Shown: positions 39,795 through 46,016 of the stretch, piece by piece | How the letters are laid out: the number at the start of each line of letters is the position of its first letter | Position numbering within the stretch: the first letter of the stretch is position 1 | Origin: Candidatus Thorarchaeota archaeon SMTZ1-45 | GTDB taxonomy: Archaea; Asgardarchaeota; Thorarchaeia; Thorarchaeales; Thorarchaeaceae | Reading direction: 5' to 3' | Assembly (NCBI GenBank): GCA_001563335.1 | Contig: LRSL01000061.1 | Location: 1 to 46,016 of the forward strand | Length of the DNA: 46,016 nt | The notes under the pieces: generated by a model | The model's input: the letters and a program-made list of their open reading frames with translations, nothing else | Told to the model about the DNA's origin: nothing | Database searches by the model: none | Made by a program: the position numbers and the translations under genes

Positions 39795-39973
39795 CTACGC
39801 ATCATCTCCTATCTAGATGAATGTGTTCACAAAGACTCTAACATGTTAATGATAAGCGACTAGAGATGACTCTTTCGAAATAATGTAATGTTTTGATTCA
39901 TAGGGCTTGATATGGGTTAGTGCACTGGAGGTCTATTTACTGTTACTGGCTATATCTTAGTTTCGAGACTTGT

Positions 39974-40420
39974 TTAGTAGGTGATTACAACTTCCATCTC
40001 GTGACTGGTCACATCAGGTCTGCCCTTGACGCCAATAACACCTTTCATAACCCAAGTATTTCGAGCATTTTGGCTGCGATATGTCGGAGGAACATTTGAA
40101 GGCAGGGAGAGGCTAAAGGGAATGCTCTCGCTGTGACCATCAGTAAAGTGTCTTCCTCCAGCAACAGTAAGCTTGCCTTGGTGAAGAGTGCTGTTCTGTT
40201 CAGCGGTTACAGAAACTTGTTGCTGTCCAGTAGTCTTCTTTTCCGTGGCTCGAGTCCATTCATTGACCCGAATTTCAATACGAAGTTCATCAGCGTCGAA
40301 TTCTTCATTTGAAGAGATTTCAAACCTACCTTCCAGTGGCTCATTTAGACTGAATGTTCCCTTATCAAGAATCAATGCTAGACTTGCATTAGGCGCTTTA
40401 AGCCTACTTAGGAATCCCAT
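39974..40420 (-). CDS. Arrestin/Spo0M-like beta-sandwich protein
   Basis: A 148-residue all-beta protein. LALILDKGTFSLNEPLEGRF followed by EIS, then LRIEIRVNEWTRATEKKT and PFSLSLPSNVPPTYRSQNAR near the C-terminus form the pattern of one arrestin N-domain-like sandwich, also seen in bacterial Spo0M. The tail (WVMKGVIGVKGRPDVTSHEM) completes the last strands. Arrestin-like proteins are adaptors in eukaryotic trafficking; in prokaryotes Spo0M controls sporulation by unknown means. No enzyme site. Role here unknown. Confidence 0.78.
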   Translation of the reverse strand: MGFLSRLKAPNASLALILDKGTFSLNEPLEGRFEISSNEEFDADELRIEIRVNEWTRATEKKTTGQQQVSVTAEQNSTLHQGKLTVAGGRHFTDGHSESIPFSLSLPSNVPPTYRSQNARNTWVMKGVIGVKGRPDVTSHEMEVVITY

Positions 40421-40519
40421 TTACTTCACCCACTTTTCTATATTGACTCCAGACATTGTCAAGAGTCACAGTTGTCTGTGTGGGATTTTATTTATCGTTT
40501 GTTTGTATTGTCTGGTATA

Positions 40520-40533
40520 AGCTAGTTCTAGCT
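40520..40533. promoter_or_regulatory. Perfect palindrome AGCTAG-TT-CTAGCT
   Basis: A 6-2-6 perfect repeat in the divergent spacer between the arrestin-like gene and the membrane-protein operon at 40628, about 108 bases upstream of the latter. Candidate operator only. Confidence 0.35.
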
Positions 40534-40627
40534 CCTCCATATCCGATGTATAAATTCACACAAATCTCTATAAGAGCGCATACCTTGAGGTGCTTTTTAA
40601 CAAGGGATTGATAATTTGAGTCAGACT

Positions 40628-41173
40628 ATGTTGTTAGTAATCATTGGAGTGATTTTCCTAGCATTCCGAGTCTGGCTGGTTGAACTCAAGTTAATCAATG
40701 AGCTTCAATTTAGACGTAGATATCTCAGCCGATTTGTGAATTACTTTGCATGTTTCTCACTAATCTTTGGTCTGAGTTCTTGGTTTCTGAATTTAATTGT
40801 CATGATTGCGTTCCCAGTTCTAGTCGTCACACCTGGTTGGGATATAACATTCTATCGTCGCTTCAGAAATCGAAATTATTGGGAGAAAAACAGAAAATGG
40901 ATGCTTGTGGAACGACTCACAATGCACCCCCCGGTGATACTTTTAGGCGTTGTATTGCTAATTGTACGAGCGCGACCCTTTATTGAAGCACCCAATCTCC
41001 TATTCATTCTATTAGCAGGACTTGTACTATTATCGCCCTTCTTCATACTTGATGAACGTTGGAGGACTCGCTATAATTGGCCGCAGGCACCAACGGTAAT
41101 CGGTCTGATGCTATCATCAACATTTGCCATGATGATCGCGCAAGCACTTCTATGGGGTGTTCCATTGTGGTGA
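40628..41173 (+). CDS. Membrane protein (four helices) upstream of the GT87-like gene
   Basis: About 181 residues: four to five hydrophobic helices with a basic loop RFRNRNYWEKNRKWMLVERL in the middle. No family recognised. The frame opens at TTG 40616, but a TATA-like 'ctttttaa' at about 40592 and ATG 40628 suggest the shorter start. Its stop overlaps the GTG start of the next gene (GTGA), so the two are coupled and may form one glycosyl-transfer or lipid-handling unit. Confidence 0.75.
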   Translation: MLLVIIGVIFLAFRVWLVELKLINELQFRRRYLSRFVNYFACFSLIFGLSSWFLNLIVMIAFPVLVVTPGWDITFYRRFRNRNYWEKNRKWMLVERLTMHPPVILLGVVLLIVRARPFIEAPNLLFILLAGLVLLSPFFILDERWRTRYNWPQAPTVIGLMLSSTFAMMIAQALLWGVPLW

Positions 41174-42435
41174 TTGGCGAATCTGTTGAAAGACCAGAGG
41201 TGGAGTTCCTATCTTATTTCAGAAGTTCACGCCTTCTGAAAGTAGGATTCGCATTCAACATGTTATACTACATCATAGTAGTTCTGGTATTTGTCATGTT
41301 GAACTGGAATGGGCAATTATCAACCACAGTCTATTCTTATGATTGGATTGTGTTCTATGAAGCAGGCCATATGTTCCAGATATCTCCAGGAGAGATTTAC
41401 ACTGTTAATCCAAATGGTCTGCCCTACAGATACTTCCCAGCTTTTGCCATGTTTATGTCACTCCTTCAATGGATGCCATTGGAGATTGCCTATATTCTAA
41501 ACGTATCATTAATGATGATTGTAAACTGGGCCATTCTCTGGACAGCATTTCATGTCTGCCTCTCAAGTGGACTAGCAACTCACACAAAGAACTTCGAGAA
41601 AACACTTCTTTTCGTCTATATAGCTCCGCAACACATTGTCAACATTATCCTTGGGCAAATCTCGCAAATTGTGATACTTCTTGTCCTCTCTGCTGCCCTA
41701 TTGCTTCAGAAGAGCCAAGAAGTTACGTTTAAAAAATATCTCTTGGTAGGTTTGCTGATAGGGCTGGCTTCCAATCTCAAACCCTTTATACTACTATTCA
41801 TTCCGTTTCTAGTTCCAGTGTATCGTTCGTCTAGGTTGTCATTTAAGGTTTCAATTCACTCTATACTTGGAGTAACACTAGGAGTTCTAGTTGCTCTGGT
41901 TCCGAATCTCATATATTTCGCATTCTTTCCAGAGGCAATTGGCGAGTTTATTCAGCTCAATTTTGTTGACACTCTTGATTATCATCATAGTACAAGCATT
42001 ACAAGACTGCTCAGTGCTTTAATACCAATTTTTCAGGAACCAATTTTAAAGTCTGTAGCGATGATTGTTATAGGTGGATCTCTATTAGTTATAAGCTACA
42101 GACGGTTTATAGTAACAGAAAATTCAGAGAAGAAATATGTACAATATTTTGCGGAGATGGCATTCCTACTCCTTCTTGTTTATCCTGATTCTTGGTTTCT
42201 CTTTTTGGCAATATGGTACACATTACTTGGTCCATCAATATTGATTCTCTATAAAGAGAACATATCGCAATCAAGAGAGGAGAAACTGATTGATACACTG
42301 TGGTCAGGGGCTAATAATCTTCTGGCATTCTTTACAATCGGAGTTGTTCTCCATTATCTGGTGTTAGGATTTGACCCAGTGATTCCCCTCTGGTTGGTTG
42401 TACTTTACATCTTGTACCAAAAGCTGTTGAATTAG
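41170..42435 (+). CDS. GT87-like (DUF2029) polyprenyl-phosphate-sugar-dependent glycosyltransferase
   Basis: About 421 residues and 10-12 TM helices. The first outside loop contains YDWIVFYEAGHMF and PYRYFPAFAMF, the conserved Asp/aromatic/Arg region of GT-C family GT87 mannosyltransferases; a long helical bundle follows (AALLLQKSQEVTFKKYLLVG, SNLKPFILLFIPFL). Uses a lipid-linked sugar (dolichyl-phosphate-mannose or -glucose) on the outside of the membrane. Starts at GTG 41170, overlapping the upstream stop by four bases; ATG 41152 is an alternative. Confidence 0.82.
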   Translation: MIGESVERPEVEFLSYFRSSRLLKVGFAFNMLYYIIVVLVFVMLNWNGQLSTTVYSYDWIVFYEAGHMFQISPGEIYTVNPNGLPYRYFPAFAMFMSLLQWMPLEIAYILNVSLMMIVNWAILWTAFHVCLSSGLATHTKNFEKTLLFVYIAPQHIVNIILGQISQIVILLVLSAALLLQKSQEVTFKKYLLVGLLIGLASNLKPFILLFIPFLVPVYRSSRLSFKVSIHSILGVTLGVLVALVPNLIYFAFFPEAIGEFIQLNFVDTLDYHHSTSITRLLSALIPIFQEPILKSVAMIVIGGSLLVISYRRFIVTENSEKKYVQYFAEMAFLLLLVYPDSWFLFLAIWYTLLGPSILILYKENISQSREEKLIDTLWSGANNLLAFFTIGVVLHYLVLGFDPVIPLWLVVLYILYQKLLN

Positions 42436-42504
42436 ATTCTATCAACAGTGATGGTCTCCACTATATGCTGGTGCAAGACCACCAATTATGTAATTGCAGG
42501 GAAC

Positions 42505-43686
42505 TCATATACCCCAGTATGCTTGAAGGAAATCCCAGAATCCTTTGTGTGGGAATTGCAATGCCAGGTAGACATCACCGTGCCAGAACGTATTGTGCAT
42601 AAAGGAACCATATGAGTTCGGGAAGAAGATTCCCATCCCTTCGGCTGTTTTCATAGACCAGCTAGCTCTTGAGTAGATTCCTTGCATAAGGGTGTCATAG
42701 AGAATGGCTGCATGATCGATTTCATTGTCACTCAATACCTTCACGAAAGTTGGCAGGTCTACATATCCCTCCCATCCATACTCTGACCAGCCCATATTGC
42801 CAGCCCCTCGTGCCGCCGCAACTTTTCCGTGATAATATTCTCGAGTAGCACCCTGTAAGAGCGGCTCTAGGTAATGTGCTAAATTGCTAAGCTGCTCAAC
42901 AATGAGATCCACATAGGCCATGTTGATTACACCCATCTGAACAAGTCGAGAAGCGGGCCGCATGGTTTCATAGAATGAAATGTATTCATCAACCATTATC
43001 GTTGAGAGCTCAAAGGCGCTCATCTCTGGGTTCTCAGTAAGTGCGTTCAAGAGTTGTGTATAGGGATATCCTGAGAAAGGCACATAACCTTCTGTTGCAA
43101 CAAAATAGTCAATTTGAGTCTCGGACCAAGCATATTCGTATACGACTTCAACCATTCCTTCTACACATGCATCAAACGCTAAAATATCAAGTTCAACGTC
43201 TGCTAGAGCTCCGGTAATTTCTTGGTGCGTTAGGTAGTCTTCTGGATGGTCATCCCAGCAACAACCCCTAAGGTCATCACCATGATCCCAGAGAATCAGA
43301 ACATAGTTTTCTGAACGAAACCGCTTCATTGAAAATTCAACAAAATACTCAAGCGTGTCTGGATCACCCATGTTCACTTCTTCTCCATTCAAGGAAAATC
43401 TTGGAATAATCTCAAGTTCATCCAATCCAACATAATAGAGATTAGCCACATCATCATATTTGTCCCATAGAACAACTATGTTTACATCTTTTGTAGAGCC
43501 AACTGCCTTCATGGCATCCATATTTTGGTAACCATAGAAATCTAAGTCGTTATCAGCATCTAGGTAGACCATGAAAGTCCATTCAGATCGGGAGCGTGCG
43601 GCATCTGATGACATAGGTAATACCATTGAAACGATAAGGACAGTGATTAGCAGTGGCATTATCTTCAAGTGAGGATTGGATCGCAT
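42505..43686 (-). CDS. Clostripain-family (C11) cysteine protease, secreted
   Basis: About 393 residues with a signal peptide (MPLLITVLIVSMVLPMSSDA). The caspase-hemoglobinase fold shows ILWDHGDDLRG (catalytic His) and LDILAFDACVEGMVEV (catalytic Cys), TFMVYLDADNDLD at the first strand and a C-terminal region (WSEYGWEGYVDLPTFVKVLS) as in C11 peptidases. Cleaves after basic residues in the known enzymes; here exported. ATG 43686 is my choice; a TTG at 43707 with an AGGAG site is possible. Confidence 0.92.
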   Translation of the reverse strand: MRSNPHLKIMPLLITVLIVSMVLPMSSDAARSRSEWTFMVYLDADNDLDFYGYQNMDAMKAVGSTKDVNIVVLWDKYDDVANLYYVGLDELEIIPRFSLNGEEVNMGDPDTLEYFVEFSMKRFRSENYVLILWDHGDDLRGCCWDDHPEDYLTHQEITGALADVELDILAFDACVEGMVEVVYEYAWSETQIDYFVATEGYVPFSGYPYTQLLNALTENPEMSAFELSTIMVDEYISFYETMRPASRLVQMGVINMAYVDLIVEQLSNLAHYLEPLLQGATREYYHGKVAAARGAGNMGWSEYGWEGYVDLPTFVKVLSDNEIDHAAILYDTLMQGIYSRASWSMKTAEGMGIFFPNSYGSFMHNTFWHGDVYLALQFPHKGFWDFLQAYWGI

Positions 43687-43828
43687 ATCTTTACGTTCTC
43701 TAATCAACTCTCTCCTACTCCAGTTATGCGATATGAAGTGACCATATCTATAGGTGTCCTTGGATATATTGCTTATGTCTTAGGAAACCGTGTCGACGAC
43801 TACAATGTGCTCTGATAAGGAGTGTTTT

Positions 43829-44170
43829 TCATAAGCCTCTAAAAAGTCTAATTTTCTCAACTAGTTCTATGGCTTTTTCATCTCCATGTTTTGCACGATA
43901 AGTCAAAACACCAATACGTACAACAGCATTCCTCTGACCAACCGGGTTATCGGGATCAAAATGTGTCGCTGATATCTTACAGGGAAAATCGCTACAGAGT
44001 CCGCAATGTGAAATGTTCTTCTCAAAAGCGCACTTGAATAGTCTACACTCTCCCCACCACGGGGTACCTTTGGTCTGCACACATCCGGTACAAGCATGGT
44101 TGTCCTTTCCTTGGTAGCTGGGACAGTCGTCGCAATAAGCCCCACACGCGTTTAGATCTGTTATCTTCAT
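43829..44170 (-). CDS. DUF3795 cysteine-rich protein
   Basis: A 113-residue protein with eleven cysteines: ACGAYCDDCPSY, CTGCVQTKG, CRLFKCAFEK, HCGLCSDFPC. This is the DUF3795 arrangement, probably zinc-binding. The C-terminal helix (AIELVEKIRLF) ends the protein. Common in archaea and anaerobes; function unknown. ATG 44170. Single gene. Confidence 0.88.
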   Translation of the reverse strand: MKITDLNACGAYCDDCPSYQGKDNHACTGCVQTKGTPWWGECRLFKCAFEKNISHCGLCSDFPCKISATHFDPDNPVGQRNAVVRIGVLTYRAKHGDEKAIELVEKIRLFRGL

Positions 44171-44318
44171 GATACCAGAAACATCAACATACCTCCTGAT
44201 AACAATTTCAATTGCAAAATGAGAGGTGTTTCATTATTGTGGCGTTTCTCATTCTTTCATGGAGAGAAAAACCCTATATCTATTTGTAACAAGTTATACT
44301 TGACAGTGAGAGTGATGC

Positions 44319-44942
44319 ATGTCGGTGAGTGAGAGGTCTGGTAAAATATTTGTAGAGTCAGAATACCTGACTCGATGTGAGTGGTGTGGGACTCCTTACA
44401 GTCCAGGGTGGGTGGGGACAGAGTCTGGAAGGATATACTGCAGTACAGAATGCCAATCTGCTGAACACACAGAGTATAGAAAAGCGGGTGGTGTCTTTGT
44501 CATGGTGCTTGGATTAGTCATGATCTTGAGTTCCATCTTTGCAGGAATTTCTAGCTATGGAGCAGTAAATGTGGTATCTCTTGAGTTGCTAGCTTATGGC
44601 GCAATGATATTGCTATTAGGTTTTTGTATCTTGGCTCAGGCAATTGAAGGACAAGGTTACAAAGACAGGAAAGATAAGTATCGAGACGCCCAACTTCTGG
44701 TGTGTGAGTATTGCAATCATATCTGTGCTCCAGGTGTTGTGGACTGTGATAATTGTGGAGCAACTCTTGTTGATGCACAGTTTGCTAAAGACCCATGGCC
44801 AGAGTGGTTTGTGCCACCAAAACCCAAGAAAAAATTTGGACCATGTAGAAACTGCGGTACATCATTCAAATATCCTGTAACCAGTGCTGATGGCAAAGAT
44901 AGATGTCCGAGATGCGGAAAAACAGTGTTCGAGAGAGAATGA
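44319..44942 (+). CDS. Zinc-ribbon membrane protein (paralogue 1)
   Basis: A 207-residue protein: N-terminal zinc finger (CEWCGTPYSP ... YCSTECQSAE), two TM helices (GVFVMVLGLVMILSSIF, and another near 90-110), then two zinc ribbons (CEYCNHICAPGVVDCDNCGA; CRNCGTSFKYPVTSADGKDR then CPRCGK). Paired with a close homologue 128 bases downstream. Zinc ribbons on the cytoplasmic side could bind nucleic acid or partner proteins. Family name not known to me. Confidence 0.85.
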   Translation: MSVSERSGKIFVESEYLTRCEWCGTPYSPGWVGTESGRIYCSTECQSAEHTEYRKAGGVFVMVLGLVMILSSIFAGISSYGAVNVVSLELLAYGAMILLLGFCILAQAIEGQGYKDRKDKYRDAQLLVCEYCNHICAPGVVDCDNCGATLVDAQFAKDPWPEWFVPPKPKKKFGPCRNCGTSFKYPVTSADGKDRCPRCGKTVFERE

Positions 44943-45070
44943 TCGTGTATTTTAAAGGAAGAAAGAGTCAATCTCCGTTTCAGAAGCCTTCTCTGCCTTT
45001 TGAAAGAGGCATAATTAGGGAGATAAACCCTAAATCTCTTTGATGCCTATTATACGTGAATGTGAGTTAG

Positions 45071-45658
45071 ATGAGCGCTGCGACTGAGAAGTTTGATAGA
45101 GTACTAGTAAGGTCGGACTTCCTGGCTAGATGCAAATGGTGTGGAACTCCTCATAGTCCAGATTGGGTTAAATCAGAATACGGTGATTTGTATTGTAGCC
45201 GTGAATGCCAATCCGCAGCAGGTGCAGGTTGGAGACGTCAGGGAGGTGCTCTGGGCACGTTGATTGGAGCTGTCTTGCTTCTTTTGCCCAATCCTGCGTC
45301 TATATTGATTGGACTTAATCTCTTACCTGTGAGCTTATGTATCTTAATACAAGGGGTTTTAGGAAGAAGGTATGTCAACAGGAAAGACAGGTATAGGAAT
45401 GCAGAACTTCTAGTGTGTGAATACTGCAATCACATCAATACACCAGGCGTTGTTGTCTGTGATAATTGCGGAGCCACTCTTACAGGTGCAGATTTTTCCT
45501 CAGATTCATGGCCTGAGTGGTTCGTACTACCTCCTAAGGTGAATTCCAGTAGAAGAAGAAAGTATGGAACCTGTGGAAACTGTGGGAGACCATTCAATTA
45601 CCCTGCTCTTAGTGCAGATGGTAAGGATAGATGCCCGAAATGTGGAAGTCTAGTTTAG
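45071..45658 (+). CDS. Zinc-ribbon membrane protein (paralogue 2)
   Basis: A 195-residue tandem paralogue of the preceding gene with the same layout: CKWCGTPHSP ... YCSRECQSAA finger, two TM helices, CEYCNHINTPGVVVCDNCGA ribbon, CGNCGRPFNYPALSADGKDR then CPKCG. The TM part has diverged most, the ribbons least. ATG 45071; weak purine stretch before. Separate promoter probable, as the gap is 128 bases. Confidence 0.85.
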   Translation: MSAATEKFDRVLVRSDFLARCKWCGTPHSPDWVKSEYGDLYCSRECQSAAGAGWRRQGGALGTLIGAVLLLLPNPASILIGLNLLPVSLCILIQGVLGRRYVNRKDRYRNAELLVCEYCNHINTPGVVVCDNCGATLTGADFSSDSWPEWFVLPPKVNSSRRRKYGTCGNCGRPFNYPALSADGKDRCPKCGSLV

Positions 45659-45755
45659 TAGAAAGTACGAGTAATTGATTCCTGAGCATCTTTGGGGAGG
45701 CATGTTTCTTGACACCTCCAATATGCATTTTCCAATCAACATTTTCGAAAGAGAT

Positions 45756-45795
45756 ATTGATTCTCATTCAATGCTTATGCAACAGGAGAATCAAT
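45756..45795. repeat. Inverted repeat, 10-base perfect arms
   Basis: ATTGATTCTC (45756-45765) and GAGAATCAAT (45786-45795) with a 20-base loop, about 40 bases before the last reading frame. It could be an operator or a transcript hairpin. Confidence 0.5.
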
Positions 45796-45834
45796 GCGAG
45801 TGTAGCTAATCATGAATAAACAAGTAGCTACTGT

Positions 45835-46016
45835 ATGAAGTCTTTTATGAGCTTGAGCCATCAGACCTTGGGGTTCTTCATGCGGTCGTATCGGAAAGTA
45901 CCAACCTTAAGATTGACAACAGATGATAGCATCAGTGAAGATGATTTCGTTGCCATTGAAACAGCATTAGAAGTGAGATTGAATAAGGAGTTCATTGCAG
46001 CTTTTGTCTGCAGCCC
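45835..46016 (+). CDS. N-terminal part of an unknown protein
   Basis: An open frame from ATG 45835 to the right edge: MKSFMSLSHQTLGFFMRSYR, then KVPTLRLTTDDSISEDDFVA, then IETALEVRLNKEFIAAFVCS. It has the composition of a soluble alpha/beta protein. Sixty residues are too few to assign a family. The ATG follows a run with in-frame stops, so this is the first start available. Confidence 0.6.
   Translation, partial: MKSFMSLSHQTLGFFMRSYRKVPTLRLTTDDSISEDDFVAIETALEVRLNKEFIAAFVCS

Noticed and set aside
1..46016. tRNA, rRNA, CRISPR arrays, intact insertion sequences
   Set aside because: Scanned by eye for tRNA T-loop sequences, regularly spaced direct repeats and transposase motifs; none found. 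Weak or intron-containing tRNAs could be missed without a program.

Overview
The window looks like a piece of an archaeal chromosome of roughly 40% GC. Promoters are of the TATA type, with a TATA box about 25-28 nt upstream of several start codons, so many messages are probably leaderless (for example at 24567, 33476, 34882 and 15195). Some internal operon genes do have purine-rich Shine-Dalgarno sites. Archaeal-type GlmM, a DPS-like thioferritin, a GH130/GT4 sugar cluster, many small membrane proteins and several eukaryote-like architectures (a membrane-EEP fusion like CWH43/PGAP2IP, an arrestin/Spo0M-like fold) would fit an Asgard archaeon, perhaps Thorarchaeota-like. That placement is inference; there is no rRNA or other marker gene here. 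I see no tRNA, rRNA, CRISPR array or intact insertion sequence.

Layout. 1-7.1 kb is a sugar and glycan region: the start of a GT4 glycosyltransferase coupled to a PIG-L deacetylase, an FNR-type flavin reductase, a CBS protein, a GH130 phosphorylase/hydrolase, a GT4 plus (alpha/alpha)-toroid pair, and a phosphoglucosamine-mutase-like enzyme. 7.3-15.9 kb holds a 13-TM protein fused to an endonuclease/exonuclease/phosphatase domain, a SnoaL-like protein, a thioferritin divergent from a Fur-like regulator, two inverted paralogous membrane proteins on either side of that pair, a membrane-tethered HTH operon, a PD-(D/E)XK-like protein, and small proteins. 16.2-21.6 kb carries two radical SAM enzymes and a TetR regulator in one overlapping operon behind a near-perfect palindromic operator, then a class II aldolase and a membrane protein. 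21.8-29.9 kb has glutamine synthetase, an alpha/beta hydrolase divergent from a GbsR/MarR-like regulator, a tautomerase, a surface serine hydrolase, and an ABC-2 exporter divergent from its probable HTH regulator. 30-46 kb has a second serine hydrolase, an amidohydrolase, two tail-to-tail TetR genes each divergent from an enzyme gene, an isoprenylcysteine-methyltransferase-like protein, a GT4, an SDR, a GGCT-like protein, a threonine-dehydratase-like enzyme, an arrestin-like protein, a GT87-like mannosyltransferase, a clostripain protease, a DUF3795 protein and two tandem zinc-ribbon membrane proteins. The window ends inside another reading frame.

Recurring themes. (1) Regulator and target are divergent around a perfect inverted repeat at least five times. 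(2) A dispersed repeat of about 50-120 nt, always on the + strand whatever the neighbouring gene orientation, occurs about a dozen times between 0.9 and 22.1 kb. Complete copies end in a GC-rich hairpin followed by a pyrimidine-rich tract and contain a stem whose two sides change together. This is my best candidate for an undescribed element (a structured small RNA family or a non-autonomous repeat). (3) Two short decayed 3' ends of genes (aldolase and amidohydrolase), whose intact homologues lie in the window, each sit immediately beside a serine hydrolase gene. (4) A single extra base after the natural ATG appears to break the start of the cobalamin-dependent radical SAM gene.
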